DNA of 38,194 nucleotides from Acetobacter sp. (GCA_023665325.1 JAMPED010000008.1:1-38194); one strand, 5' to 3'. Shown: positions 23,926-32,596, counted from the stretch's first letter. Translations and numbers: made by a program. Notes: a model not told the origin generated them from the sequence alone.

Positions 23926-24513
23926 TTTTTTGCGCATATCTAATGCGAGCTTAATTGTTCCATCGTCCATATAATCAAGCTCTCCACCAACAGGAATTCC
24001 TTGTGCAAGAGTAGAAACTTGTATGTTTTTATCTTTTAGCAATGAAGAAATGTAGTGCATTGTTATTTGTCCATCTACTGTAGCTGGTAATGCTAAAATT
24101 ATCTCTGAGATTTCTTCATCATCTATTCGCTGTAATAGTTTATCGATATTTAAATCGTCTGGCGTTACCCCTTCTATGGCAGACAATACTCCACCTAAAA
24201 TATGATAACGCCCTTTATATAGGCCTCCACGTTCTAGCGCCCACAAATCACTAATATCCTGCACAACACATAAAAGTCCTTTTTCCCTTGTTGTAGAGCT
24301 ACAAATTGAACAAGGATCTTCTGTATCATAATTACCACATACTTGACAAACTTTGATGTGTGCTTGTGCATCTTCAAGTGCTTGTATCAGTTGAGGAATT
24401 AAAGCCTCACGCTTTTTTAAAAGATGCAATACTATGCGTCTTGCGGAGCGTGTTCCTAACGATGGCAGTTTTGCAATAATTTTAATAAGTTGCTCTATGT
24501 GTTGACCTGACAT
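23920..24513 (-). CDS. recR: Recombination mediator RecR
   Basis: A 197-residue protein that works with RecO and RecF to load RecA at single-strand gaps. It has an N-terminal helix-hairpin-helix (LPSLGTRSARRIVLHLL), a zinc site with Cys56, Cys59, Cys68 and Cys71, and a Toprim domain (LLCVVQDISDLWALERGGLYKGRYHILGG). The length is typical. It follows dnaX and ybaB closely, the classic dnaX-ybaB-recR operon. Confidence 0.95.
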   Translation of the reverse strand: MSGQHIEQLIKIIAKLPSLGTRSARRIVLHLLKKREALIPQLIQALEDAQAHIKVCQVCGNYDTEDPCSICSSTTREKGLLCVVQDISDLWALERGGLYKGRYHILGGVLSAIEGVTPDDLNIDKLLQRIDDEEISEIILALPATVDGQITMHYISSLLKDKNIQVSTLAQGIPVGGELDYMDDGTIKLALDMRKKL

Positions 24514-24521
24514 TTTTCACC

Positions 24522-24842
24522 TTAAAACGGAAGTTTTAAACCACCCAGATTAACACCGCCAGTTGCTGCTTTCATTCCCTCTTCTGCCAAGGTTTCTACC
24601 TTTTGGTGAGCATCATTATATGCTACGAGTAATAAGTCTTCCAACATTTCAATATCATCAGCAGAAACTAATGATTTATCAATAGATATTTTCTTCATTT
24701 CTGATTTCCCGTTTAAGGTAATCTTCAATAGCCCATTAGCCGCAGAACCTTCTACTTCTGTTTCGGCCAATTTTTCTTGTGCTTCTTGCATTTTTTTTTG
24801 CATTACTTGTGCTTGTTTCATCAATCCTTGTATATTTAACAT
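24522..24842 (-). CDS. ybaB: YbaB/EbfC family nucleoid-associated protein
   Basis: A 106-residue protein of the YbaB family, a dimeric tweezer-like DNA-binding protein. It starts with the family pattern MLNIQGLMKQAQVMQKKMQEAQEKLAE. GSAANGLLKITLNG and a C-terminal GGVNLGGLKLPF end follow. It sits four bases after dnaX and eight before recR. Confidence 0.94.
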   Translation of the reverse strand: MLNIQGLMKQAQVMQKKMQEAQEKLAETEVEGSAANGLLKITLNGKSEMKKISIDKSLVSADDIEMLEDLLLVAYNDAHQKVETLAEEGMKAATGGVNLGGLKLPF

Positions 24843-24846
24843 ATTA

Positions 24847-26562
24847 CTATTCCTCTTCTTCTATATCTGTTACGGAAAGAACATCTAGGGCAATCTCTGG
24901 TTCTTCTTCTGCCAGAGTTTCTAAGTTTTTGCGGATGGCCGTTTCTATTTTTGCACCTTTGAATTCTTCCAAAATTTTCTTAACCAAGGGGTATTCTGCC
25001 ACATTCTTTTTAGTTGCTTCAACTACTGATTTTTCTTTATCCGCAATTGTTTCACCTAATCCTCCCTTTATAACCTCTATTTCCCATTTTTTACCAGTTA
25101 TTTCGGTTAAAAGCTTATGTAGATTCATTATAAAATCTTGATGAATATTGGCGCTAATATTCATTGCAATTTTACCATTTTCAAACGAGCAAATACTTAC
25201 ATCATTTTTTATTGAGTATTCAATCAATGCTTTTTTAGATCGTTCTAAATAAAATAATAAATCTTCTATTTTATTTAATTCAACATATTCACTAGGATTT
25301 ACCGTTTCAATTAAAGGATTTTTTTTTTCATTTGCCACAGAAGAAAACTGGGCTGAGCTATTCGTTTCTATTGTTACTAAACTAGAGTTTTTTTTTACGT
25401 CATTTAAAAGTTCATACGGCGTTGGGAGGGCGGCTGAGTATGCAACACGCAGTAATATCATTTCTAGAGCTTCTACAGCAGAGGGCGCTAGGTTTAACTC
25501 GGTTATACCTTTGATAAGCATCTGCCAGATTTTAGAGAGAATCGCCAATGAGCACTTTGAGCTTAACTCTGTAAATGTTTGTTTCTCTATTTCACTTAGA
25601 CTTGTCGAACTTAATAGTGCTGGAACAATTTTAACCTTTGCCATATCGTGTGTAATGTTAATCAAATCTTGTAACACTATCATTGGTGTTGCACCATTAA
25701 CGTATTGTTCAGATACAGACTTTAGTACTGCTTCCATATCACCTTTTACTAAATTTTCGAATAGTGTTAATGTTTGACTACGGTCTGCTAAACCTAACAT
25801 TTTTTTGACAATATCGGTCTTAATGTCAGCATTGCTTAACACTATAGACTGGTCTAACAACGATAATCCATCACGAGCAGAACCGTCTGCCGCTTTGGCA
25901 ATAATCTCTAATGCTTCCGACTCCGTTGGTATATTTTCACTTTTTAAAATTTTAGAAAAAAGATGTTTGAGTGTTTCTACAGATATCCGTTGCAAATCAA
26001 ATCGCTGACAACGAGAAAGAATTGTCACAGGAACTTTACGAATTTCTGTTGTCGCAAAAATAAACTTAACGTGTGCAGGTGGCTCCTCTAATGTTTTTAA
26101 CAATGCATTGAAAGCCCCTTTAGAAAGCATATGAACTTCATCGATGATATATATTTTGTAACGAGCATTGGTTGGCGCATAGCGAGCACTATCAAGTAAT
26201 TCTCGTACATCATCAACACCTGTATGAGATGCTGCATCAAGTTCCATAACATCCATATGGCGACCAGCTGCTATTGCTTTACAATTATCACATACCCCAC
26301 AAGGATGAATTGTTGGACCACCTTTACCATCTTCACCAATACAATTAAGTGCGCGGGCTATCAGGCGAGCCGTCGTGGTTTTACCAACACCACGAATACC
26401 TGTTAAAATATAAGCGTGATGCAAACGGTTATTTTGAATGGCGTTTGTCAATGTTTGTACTAATGCATCTTGCCCTAGCAAATCTTCAAAATTCTGCGGA
26501 CGATACTTACGTGCTAACACAACATATTGATTTTCGTTTGTCGTTTCTTCTGCCATTTTCAT
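24847..26562 (-). CDS. dnaX: DNA polymerase III subunits tau/gamma
   Basis: The clamp-loader ATPase of the replicative polymerase, 571 residues. Visible are Walker A GIRGVGKT (55-62), the zinc module Cys74, Cys88, Cys91, Cys94, Walker B DEVH (141-144), and the sensor-type segment FIFATTEIRKVP. Domains I-III span about residues 14-370; the C-terminal 200 residues are the divergent tau part. No obvious slippery A-run frameshift site was noticed, so a short gamma form is not supported here. Start choice between Met1 and Met3 is open because no good ribosome site is seen. The 4.5S RNA gene lies nine bases upstream on the same strand. Confidence 0.95.
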   Translation of the reverse strand: MKMAEETTNENQYVVLARKYRPQNFEDLLGQDALVQTLTNAIQNNRLHHAYILTGIRGVGKTTTARLIARALNCIGEDGKGGPTIHPCGVCDNCKAIAAGRHMDVMELDAASHTGVDDVRELLDSARYAPTNARYKIYIIDEVHMLSKGAFNALLKTLEEPPAHVKFIFATTEIRKVPVTILSRCQRFDLQRISVETLKHLFSKILKSENIPTESEALEIIAKAADGSARDGLSLLDQSIVLSNADIKTDIVKKMLGLADRSQTLTLFENLVKGDMEAVLKSVSEQYVNGATPMIVLQDLINITHDMAKVKIVPALLSSTSLSEIEKQTFTELSSKCSLAILSKIWQMLIKGITELNLAPSAVEALEMILLRVAYSAALPTPYELLNDVKKNSSLVTIETNSSAQFSSVANEKKNPLIETVNPSEYVELNKIEDLLFYLERSKKALIEYSIKNDVSICSFENGKIAMNISANIHQDFIMNLHKLLTEITGKKWEIEVIKGGLGETIADKEKSVVEATKKNVAEYPLVKKILEEFKGAKIETAIRKNLETLAEEEPEIALDVLSVTDIEEEE

Positions 26563-26570
26563 TAACTTTT

Positions 26571-26660
26571 AAGGCGAAGGGAGGCAGACCTTGTTTTAGC
26601 TGTTACGGCTGCTTTCTTCCGAACCTGACCGGATTGGCAGCAAAACAACCCTGCACCCTT
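26571..26660 (-). ncRNA. ffs: Signal recognition particle RNA (4.5S type)
   Basis: On the minus strand the sequence holds the conserved SRP domain IV: CCGGTCAGGTTCGG, the GGAAGAAAGCAGCC stretch and GTAAC. Flanking arms pair (GGGTGCAGG near the 5' end with CCTGCCTCCC-type complement at the 3' end, and GTTGTTTTGCTG with AGCTAAAACAA). The length is about 90 nt, the short bacterial form. It binds Ffh and targets membrane proteins to the Sec translocon. The ends are estimated to within a few bases. Confidence 0.93.
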
Positions 26661-26728
26661 CATATTAACATATATTTATTTATGCGCAAATCTTAATAAA
26701 TTTGCAAGTTAAAAAATAACTATCAACA

Positions 26729-27991
26729 CTAATTATTATACAACCAACTCAAAACCTCAGAACTGTTTTTACCATAGATTTTAGGGAGTTTCTCATACGG
26801 TATATATCTAATATCTATTTCATTTTCAATATAGCGTGCCCCTTGTTTAGTTGCATTAGACACCACTTTGGGTCCATCTTTGGTAATTTCCAGTACTTCC
26901 AAACTATGATAACTTTGTCCAGTAGGTAAAATCTTAAAATATCCATTTACACCATTAAAACCATTTTTGCTGGTGATACAACCATCTAGGCTATTATGAC
27001 ATTTTGAAGACAAGACAGATGCTAGCAACACGCTATCGTATGCAAAGGAATAAACAGTTTTAGGCTGTTCTCCAAATGTATCCTTATATTTTGCAGTAAA
27101 ATAGCTGTTATATTTCTTTGAAACCATCGGATAGACACCGTGATAAAGCATTGTTTCTTTACTAAGATTAGTATTATCCCAAGCTGCCGTTCCTAAAAAT
27201 AAGACTTCAGGATAAAGTACATCATTATATGCAAACATTGACGCCATTGATTTTAACCGATTGCCACTATCTGCAATTAAAACTGCATCGTAATCAGCTG
27301 ATGAAGTTAATTCTTTTACTATAGAAGAAAAATCAACACTCTCTGGACTATAGAATCCAACCTTTGTTACCTGTGCACCATTACTTATAGCCGACATCAT
27401 TGCTGATTTTAAGATATTTAACCCACCATTGCTATCAGGCACTAACAAAGCAATACGTGTTCTATTTTTTGCAGTTACATAAGATACAACTCTATCTATT
27501 TGTTCACCATTTAGTAAGCCTATACTGTAAATTCCTTTTTGCAAAACCTGTGGCGATGTTGTAAATGAGATAACAGGAATATCTTCTGATATAGCGACTC
27601 GGGCAACGCTTTGCACTTCTTCACTCATTAGCGGTCCTAAAATCAGCTCTGCACCACCTGCAATTGCTTTTTCTGCAGCAATTGCAGCGCCGCTGCCTGA
27701 ACTTTTGGTATCATAAAACTTCAAAACAATTTTATTGCTTTTTAGATCATCCAATGCCAAAAACATCGCATTTTGCATTCCCTGCCCTATATCAGCTGCT
27801 TTGCCTGTTAATGGTAATAAGACCCCAACATTTAATGAGTTCTCTGTTCTTAATGATTCATCAACTACATCATAATCAATAATTTCATACTGCTGATTAG
27901 AAACAGATATACGATTATCTGTTAGGCGCCCTTCACAACCAAACAGACCCAAAACCAGAAAAAATAATGCTATCTTTTTTAACACTTGCAA
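26729..27991 (-). CDS. Periplasmic-binding-fold lipoprotein, PBP-activator (LpoA-like) type
   Basis: A 420-residue lipoprotein with lipobox L-F-G-C (Cys19). From about residue 50 on it has the leucine-binding-protein fold of type I periplasmic binding proteins (VGVLLPLTGKAADIGQGMQNA, LILGPLMSEE, IPVISFTTSP, and FAYDSVLLASVL near the end). In proteobacteria, lipoproteins of this fold encoded divergently from rsmI are annotated as penicillin-binding-protein activators (LpoA), acting from the outer membrane on PBP1A. The short form here lacks the N-terminal TPR domain of E. coli LpoA. Position supports this role; a ligand-binding role cannot be excluded. Confidence 0.8.
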   Translation of the reverse strand: MQVLKKIALFFLVLGLFGCEGRLTDNRISVSNQQYEIIDYDVVDESLRTENSLNVGVLLPLTGKAADIGQGMQNAMFLALDDLKSNKIVLKFYDTKSSGSGAAIAAEKAIAGGAELILGPLMSEEVQSVARVAISEDIPVISFTTSPQVLQKGIYSIGLLNGEQIDRVVSYVTAKNRTRIALLVPDSNGGLNILKSAMMSAISNGAQVTKVGFYSPESVDFSSIVKELTSSADYDAVLIADSGNRLKSMASMFAYNDVLYPEVLFLGTAAWDNTNLSKETMLYHGVYPMVSKKYNSYFTAKYKDTFGEQPKTVYSFAYDSVLLASVLSSKCHNSLDGCITSKNGFNGVNGYFKILPTGQSYHSLEVLEITKDGPKVVSNATKQGARYIENEIDIRYIPYEKLPKIYGKNSSEVLSWLYNN

Positions 27992-28063
27992 TTATTCCTA
28001 AAATATTAAACAATTATGTTGTTCTATTTAAAACAAAAAACATTTTTTGTAAAGAGTAATAAG

Positions 28064-28900
28064 ATGTCTAACGCAGGTTTATATATTGTTGCTACTCCAA
28101 TTGGCAATTTAAGTGATTTATCCCCCCGAGGCAAAGAGGTTTTAAAAGATGCCGACATTATTGCAGCAGAAGATACGAGAATTGCTAAAAAGCTTTTTTC
28201 TCTTTTAGGTATTCCCTCAAATAAGGTATTTTTAACCTACGAAGACCATTCAGAGCAAGCACGCTTTCAGGAAATTATAGATTTCATCAATGAGGGAAAA
28301 ATGGTTGCCCTTATTAGTGATGCCGGTTCTCCGTTAATTTCTGATCCAGGGTTTAAGCTGGTTAGAGAATGTCGCAAGCAAGGTATATATGTCACAACAA
28401 TTCCTGGAGCGTGTGCGGTTATCTGTGCTTTACAACTGTCAGGCTTACCGACGAATCGCTTTATGTTTGCCGGATTTATTCCAAACAAAGATAAAGCTCG
28501 TTTAGATTTATTTACTGAACTTAAAAATATCAATACGACCTTGGTATTGTATGAAACAGCCATCAGGCTCGAAAAAACCTTAAATGCGCTTAAAGAAATT
28601 ATGCCTTGTAGAGAAATTGCCGTTGTTCGAGAAATAAGCAAGGTTTATGAAGAATGTATTTTCGGCTCGATTGATGAGGTTTTAGAACGAATTGAGTATT
28701 CTCCACTCAAAGGAGAAATTGTTTTAGTAATTGCGCCACCAACAAACGAGGAACAAGAAATTCCCGATTTAGAAAATTTACTTCTTGAGGAGCTAAAACA
28801 CACTACGGTGAAAGCGGCTGTTAAAAAAATCTCTGAAACATATAAACTTAAAAGAAATGATGTATATGAAAAAGCATTGGAACTTAAAAATAAGCACTAA
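28064..28900 (+). CDS. rsmI: 16S rRNA (cytidine 1402-2'-O)-methyltransferase
   Basis: A SAM-dependent enzyme of the tetrapyrrole-methylase fold that methylates C1402 in the decoding centre of 16S rRNA. Family motifs are LYIVATPIGNLSD (7-18), AEDTR (35-39), LISDAGSPLISDPG and GFIPNK. I chose the ATG at 28064 because it gives the usual N-terminus; the frame also opens at 28016. The C-terminal domain is complete, giving 278 residues. It is followed by yraN, which overlaps it by about 44 bases. Confidence 0.93.
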   Translation: MSNAGLYIVATPIGNLSDLSPRGKEVLKDADIIAAEDTRIAKKLFSLLGIPSNKVFLTYEDHSEQARFQEIIDFINEGKMVALISDAGSPLISDPGFKLVRECRKQGIYVTTIPGACAVICALQLSGLPTNRFMFAGFIPNKDKARLDLFTELKNINTTLVLYETAIRLEKTLNALKEIMPCREIAVVREISKVYEECIFGSIDEVLERIEYSPLKGEIVLVIAPPTNEEQEIPDLENLLLEELKHTTVKAAVKKISETYKLKRNDVYEKALELKNKH

Positions 28901-29255
28901 ATATGCGGGGCGAATCGCAGAATTTTTATGTCGTATGTATATGCGTTTTAGAGGATATCGTATTATTGCTAAAAATTATATCTGCGGAACAGGGAAAAAG
29001 ACTCCATTTGGTGAGCTTGATTTTGTTGCAATTAAGGGGAAACATATTGTTTTCTGTGAAGTTAAAAAACGCCAGCATAATGAGGATTTCTTAAAAGCAC
29101 TAAGTTATAATCAGCAACAAAGAATTATGCGAGGAGGACAATATTTCATTAGCCGTCATCCTAAATATAAAAATCATACAATACAATTTGATGTGTTTTT
29201 CGTGAAATTACCTTGGCATATTGAGAGAATTAAAAATGCGTTTTATGCAAATTAA
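28857..29255 (+). CDS. yraN: YraN/UPF0102 family endonuclease-like protein
   Basis: A 132-residue protein of the PD-(D/E)xK nuclease-like YraN family. It keeps the expected acidic residues in GELDFVA (Glu53, Asp55) and EVKKR (Glu68, Lys70), with an upstream GRIAEFLC helix. Three in-frame ATG codons (28857, 28860, 28866) could be the start and the ribosome site is weak. It overlaps the end of rsmI, as is common in proteobacteria. Its stop overlaps the convergent truA gene by four bases. The biochemical role of the family is not firmly settled. Confidence 0.85.
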   Translation: MMYMKKHWNLKISTKYAGRIAEFLCRMYMRFRGYRIIAKNYICGTGKKTPFGELDFVAIKGKHIVFCEVKKRQHNEDFLKALSYNQQQRIMRGGQYFISRHPKYKNHTIQFDVFFVKLPWHIERIKNAFYAN

Positions 29256-29992
29256 TACATAACTTTATTGAGATATAATCCGCAGGCAGGGGCTGTTGCA
29301 CCAGCTACGGCTCTATTTTTTGCCTCTAAAATCTCTTTAACATCTTCGGGAGTAAATTTACCATCACCGACAGATTTTAGTGTTCCTACTATATTTCTTA
29401 CCTGATGATATAAAAATGAACGAGCCTCAACAATAAAATCAATCTCATCTCCAGTGGTAATAATATCTAGCTTATCTAATGTTTTAATGGGCGATAGAGC
29501 TTGACAACCAGCTCCCCGAAAAGACGAAAAGTCGTGATGTCCTAATAAATATTTTGCTCCCTCACGCATTTTATCTACATCCAGAGGATAGCCAACAGTC
29601 CAAACACGATTACGTAATAAAACGGTTGGTGCTCGGCGATTTAAAATGCGATAAATATAGCCTCTTCCCGTTGCTGAGAATCGGGCGTGGAAATCTGATG
29701 ATGCCTCTTCAACTTCAATAACAGAAACCGGTGCCTCGAGAATCCGTAACCTTGCATTAAATGCTTCACGGATATGAAATAAATCTTGAGATGTTTCCAA
29801 ATCAAAATGAGCCACCTGCCCTAAAGCGTGGACTCCAGCATCTGTGCGCCCTGCCCCAAAGATATCTATACTCTTATGAGTAAATCCTTTGAGAGCTTCT
29901 TCCAGATAATATTGAACACTAACCCCCTCGTTTTGTTTTTGCCATCCGAGGAGGTTAGTGCCATCATATTCTATAGTAATCTTATAGCGCAT
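29252..29992 (-). CDS. truA: tRNA pseudouridine(38-40) synthase
   Basis: Converts uridine to pseudouridine at positions 38-40 of tRNA anticodon arms. At 246 residues it has family length. Motifs: EYDGTNLLGWQKQ (8-20), GAGRTDAGVHALGQV with nucleophile Asp51, DFHARFSATGRGYIYRI, and SFLYHQVRNIVG. It starts seven bases downstream of the Gfo/Idh/MocA gene on the same strand, so they form an operon. Confidence 0.95.
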   Translation of the reverse strand: MRYKITIEYDGTNLLGWQKQNEGVSVQYYLEEALKGFTHKSIDIFGAGRTDAGVHALGQVAHFDLETSQDLFHIREAFNARLRILEAPVSVIEVEEASSDFHARFSATGRGYIYRILNRRAPTVLLRNRVWTVGYPLDVDKMREGAKYLLGHHDFSSFRGAGCQALSPIKTLDKLDIITTGDEIDFIVEARSFLYHQVRNIVGTLKSVGDGKFTPEDVKEILEAKNRAVAGATAPACGLYLNKVMY

Positions 29993-29999
29993 TATCTGA

Positions 30000-31025
30000 C
30001 TATGCTGCTAATTTTACTTCTATAGGTTTTGATATTGTACGTTCGAATCCGAGAGCATCTTGAATTTTCCAAATTACACGCAATGCATTCAACGCGTCTT
30101 CACCTGTAATACGTGGTGTTGCTTCGCCTTTTACACAACTGATAAAGTGTGATAATTCGGCTTGCAATGGCTGATTTGTTGGAATGAATAGCTGTTCAAC
30201 ACTACCTTTTAGGCCATAATTCATCCATTCTGGAATTTCTTCTTGATTTACATACGGCATACGACCTTGAGAATGAACATTGATACTTTGATTGATAAAA
30301 TCCATATCAATGTAGTTGGTATCTGTGGTTACAGCTAAAGTACGCACACGTGCTTGAGTGATACGGCTTGCTGTAATGTTTGCTGTCGCACCATTTTCAA
30401 ACTCTAACAATGCAGTAATATAGTTTTTGCCATTTTCATTACCGCCGGCAGTTTTAACAGCACTCGCCTGAACATTTACGACTGGTGATTTTACTAAAGA
30501 TTGAATAACTTCGACATCGTGAATCATCAAATCCATCGCTACATCTACGTCCGTAATACGTCCACTAGCTGCCGACATTCTTTGTGCAGTCAGAGAGCGA
30601 ATTTTGCTGGTATCAGATAGAATCTTACCCATTTGTTCTACCGCTGGATTAAAACGTTCAATGTGTCCGACTAGTAAAGTTGCGTTATTTTTCTTAGCTG
30701 CACTTATTAAGCGCTGACATTCCTCTTCTGTTGTAGCCAATGGTTTTTCCATCATACAATGGATACCTTTATTTAAGAAGAACTCACCTACTTCGCAGTG
30801 AGCAACTGATGTTGTTACAACGCTTACAGCATCTACGTGACGAGCAACTTCTTCTAATGAAGAAAATGCCTTAATATTAAACATTTCAGCTGCTTTTTGG
30901 GCACTCTCAGGAAAAACATCATACACACCAACAAGTTCAACACCTTGTAGTGACTTATATGTGCGCAGATGGTTTTTACCCATCATACCAGCACCGATTA
31001 CTGCAACTTTAATTAAATTTGACAT
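30000..31025 (-). CDS. Gfo/Idh/MocA family NAD(P)-dependent dehydrogenase
   Basis: A 341-residue oxidoreductase. The ATG at 31025 is chosen for the ribosome site AAAGGGG and the immediate Rossmann start; the frame extends 14 codons further. It has GAGMMG (11-16) for the dinucleotide, MEKPLATTEEE (Lys94 in the EKP motif) and a C-terminal sheet domain with MDLMIHDVEV, carrying the D-x3-H-D type catalytic pattern. Members act on sugars, inositols or their nucleotide forms. The substrate is not readable from sequence. UDP-sugar dehydrogenases of cell-surface pathways are the nearest by feel, but no pathway neighbour is present. It is upstream of truA in the same operon. Confidence 0.85.
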   Translation of the reverse strand: MSNLIKVAVIGAGMMGKNHLRTYKSLQGVELVGVYDVFPESAQKAAEMFNIKAFSSLEEVARHVDAVSVVTTSVAHCEVGEFFLNKGIHCMMEKPLATTEEECQRLISAAKKNNATLLVGHIERFNPAVEQMGKILSDTSKIRSLTAQRMSAASGRITDVDVAMDLMIHDVEVIQSLVKSPVVNVQASAVKTAGGNENGKNYITALLEFENGATANITASRITQARVRTLAVTTDTNYIDMDFINQSINVHSQGRMPYVNQEEIPEWMNYGLKGSVEQLFIPTNQPLQAELSHFISCVKGEATPRITGEDALNALRVIWKIQDALGFERTISKPIEVKLAA

Positions 31026-31122
31026 ACTAAACCCCTTTAAATTGTCATTTTGGGATTTATATAACACACCTTTTATGGAAAATCTTTTAAAAAGATGTTA
31101 CATTTTGTTACAAACTATTTTA

Positions 31123-31740
31123 TCATTTGAAGTATACTGATATTGATGTTGAGTCATTTTTCTCTGCTTTTATACATTTTGCTACAATATCAGATATTTG
31201 TAAATTTCTGATACATTTTTTATCTTGAGTGCAATATATATTACCATAATACTTATTTTCTTCGTTTCTCCCTCCACTATCTTTTTCTGTTCCATACATA
31301 TGTACATAATATATATATTCAGAATATGGAATAATTATATTTACCCAGTATTGTAAGCATATTTGGGTAAATTCTGTATGTTCTGTCTTAATTTTTGTTC
31401 TAAAAAATATTGCATCAGGATAAGCTGCAAACACTATAAGACTACCAAAACTATCATATAACTCATTCTCTGTATATTCTTTCCAGCCCATAGGAAAAAT
31501 CCCCATATTTCGCATATATTTTGTTATATTTATCAGCCCCTGTTTTTGCGCTATTTGCATCCAATCTTTCTTGTAGGTTATAAAATTTTGAAGAACAAAT
31601 GTCATTTCTTCAGTCCATTTATTTATTCGATACTTCGTCATCGCCTTTGAATATCCGATAATACCGCCAACTGATAATATACCAACTATCGCCAGCACTC
31701 CCAACATTTCAATCATCGATCTACCGCTTTGATTTCCCAT
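31123..31740 (-). CDS. Type IV pilin-like protein (class III signal peptide)
   Basis: A 205-residue protein beginning MGNQSG|RSMIEMLGVLAIVG. A glycine at -1 and glutamate at +5 mark a prepilin-peptidase site, and a single hydrophobic helix follows (to about residue 30), ending SKAMTKYRINKW. The C-terminal domain has several cysteines and a length typical of minor pilins or pseudopilins. I place the start at 31740, eight bases after GGGGG; the frame also opens at 31761, directly after a terminator T-run. No other pilus gene lies beside it. Multiple copies of this N-terminal pattern are usual in AT-rich gut alphaproteobacterial genomes, by recollection, not search. Confidence 0.8.
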   Translation of the reverse strand: MGNQSGRSMIEMLGVLAIVGILSVGGIIGYSKAMTKYRINKWTEEMTFVLQNFITYKKDWMQIAQKQGLINITKYMRNMGIFPMGWKEYTENELYDSFGSLIVFAAYPDAIFFRTKIKTEHTEFTQICLQYWVNIIIPYSEYIYYVHMYGTEKDSGGRNEENKYYGNIYCTQDKKCIRNLQISDIVAKCIKAEKNDSTSISVYFK

Positions 31741-31761
31741 TGTATAGCCCCCATATTGCAT

Positions 31762-31786
31762 AAAAAAACCGCCTGATGAGAGGCAG
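31762..31786 (-). terminator. Rho-independent terminator at the end of the structured RNA
   Basis: Reading the minus strand, CTGCCT-CTCATC-AGGCGG forms a 6-bp stem (one G-U pair) followed by seven T. Its 5' arm overlaps bases that also pair with a segment about 200 nt upstream (see the RNA entry), so the two folds exclude each other. It lies directly before the pilin-like gene. Confidence 0.75.
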
Positions 31787-32024
31787 TCGGAGAGTTAGAA
31801 AATCACGTTAGTTGAAATGATCATTCCGCCTTTAAAGCACAGAGCTTCTGAACATACGCAAGAATCTCCCCGACCATTTGTATAGTCGGGGGATATATTT
31901 ATTGTTGTTAATTCTTTCAGACAACAATATGACGATGCCATATCCAGACACCGCAACTAACAGGAGTTTTCTAAGACTCCGAGCCGTCTCCAGCTCTAGC
32001 ACACACAGAACTTTTGTGTATGTT
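31762..32024 (-). ncRNA. Candidate structured non-coding RNA or leader, about 260 nt, unknown class
   Basis: No coding sequence fits this stretch well. On the minus strand its two ends can pair over 29 bp in five blocks with small bulges: 31987-31990/31778-31781, 31983-31985/31782-31784, 31977-31982/31787-31792, 31967-31974/31795-31802 and 31954-31961/31807-31814. Inside are local hairpins: AUAUG/CAUAU, UUGUUGU/ACAACAA and the 7-bp CCCCGAC/GUCGGGG. A promoter precedes it and a terminator ends it. 6S RNA also has a long closing stem, but the multi-hairpin interior does not fit its rod shape. I see no tmRNA, RNase P or known riboswitch signature. It may be independent, or an attenuating leader of the pilin-like gene. 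Ends are estimates. Confidence 0.55.
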
Positions 32025-32030
32025 GGTTTT

Positions 32031-32059
32031 AAAATATCTAATTTATAATAGTTAGTCAA
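32031..32059 (-). promoter_or_regulatory. Candidate promoter of the structured RNA
   Basis: On the minus strand TTGACT (32059-32054), a 17-base spacer and TATTTT (32036-32031). It points to a transcript starting near 32024. Confidence 0.55.
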
Positions 32060-32162
32060 GAAGATTATTAGATACAGATTTAGCACTTTTGAGCGTAAAA
32101 CTTCTTGCTTTTTTATTGTATGTTGTTATTTTTGACATATTCACTAATATTATTTAAACATT

Positions 32163-32564
32163 ATGATTACTTTAATTATTAGCAAAAGTGAGTTTATCGC
32201 CGCTCTTATCTTCCTTACGCTTATGGCCATATATGGTCTTTCCTCCTTGATGCTAGCCAAGCACCGTGAACTTTCACTAAAAGTTCAAAAGATGTCTGAC
32301 GCACAACTTCTTGACCAGTTCAAAGCTTTATCTGAAGACTATGAAAAAAAAGCTACTTTTTGGAAAGGTCAGGAATTGCGGGAAATTTTAGAAGAAAGAA
32401 AAAAGAGAAGACTCATTAAACAGATTTCTGATGCAGAGCTTATGGAACGTTATCATCTTATTCAAAAGGATAATGAGCAAGCTCCGACATATTGGAAAAA
32501 GCGAGAGCTTGCCTATTTTCGTGAAGAAGTAGAGAAAAGAAGATGGAAAGGACGTCAAATTTGA
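32163..32564 (+). CDS. Small membrane-anchored protein built of an internal duplication
   Basis: A 133-residue protein with one N-terminal membrane helix (about 10-31), then two tandem, charged helical units of about 40 residues (about 43-85 and 87-128). Shared pattern: SDAQLLDQF...EKKATFWKGQELREILEERKK and SDAELMERY...EQAPTYWKKRELAYFREEVEK. Both have the S-D-A-x-L start and the W-K-x-x-E-L core. I do not recognise the family. No ribosome site is visible before the ATG at 32163, so initiation may be leaderless or lower down (an ATG at 32223 also fits). It stands alone, ended by a terminator. Confidence 0.65.
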   Translation: MITLIISKSEFIAALIFLTLMAIYGLSSLMLAKHRELSLKVQKMSDAQLLDQFKALSEDYEKKATFWKGQELREILEERKKRRLIKQISDAELMERYHLIQKDNEQAPTYWKKRELAYFREEVEKRRWKGRQI

Positions 32565-32596
32565 TTTTCCATCTGTATGGTAACTAAACAAACATT

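Noticed and set aside
31762..32024. tmRNA, RNase P RNA or 6S RNA identity for the structured RNA
   Set aside because: No tRNA-like end, T-loop or tag frame for tmRNA; no GAGGAAAGUC or ACAGAA motif for RNase P; multi-hairpin interior does not fit the 6S rod. Left unnamed.
31832..32086. 84-codon minus-strand ORF over the structured RNA
   Set aside because: It starts upstream of the promoter-like site and has no ribosome site. The long-range pairing explains the sequence better. A conserved peptide cannot be fully excluded.
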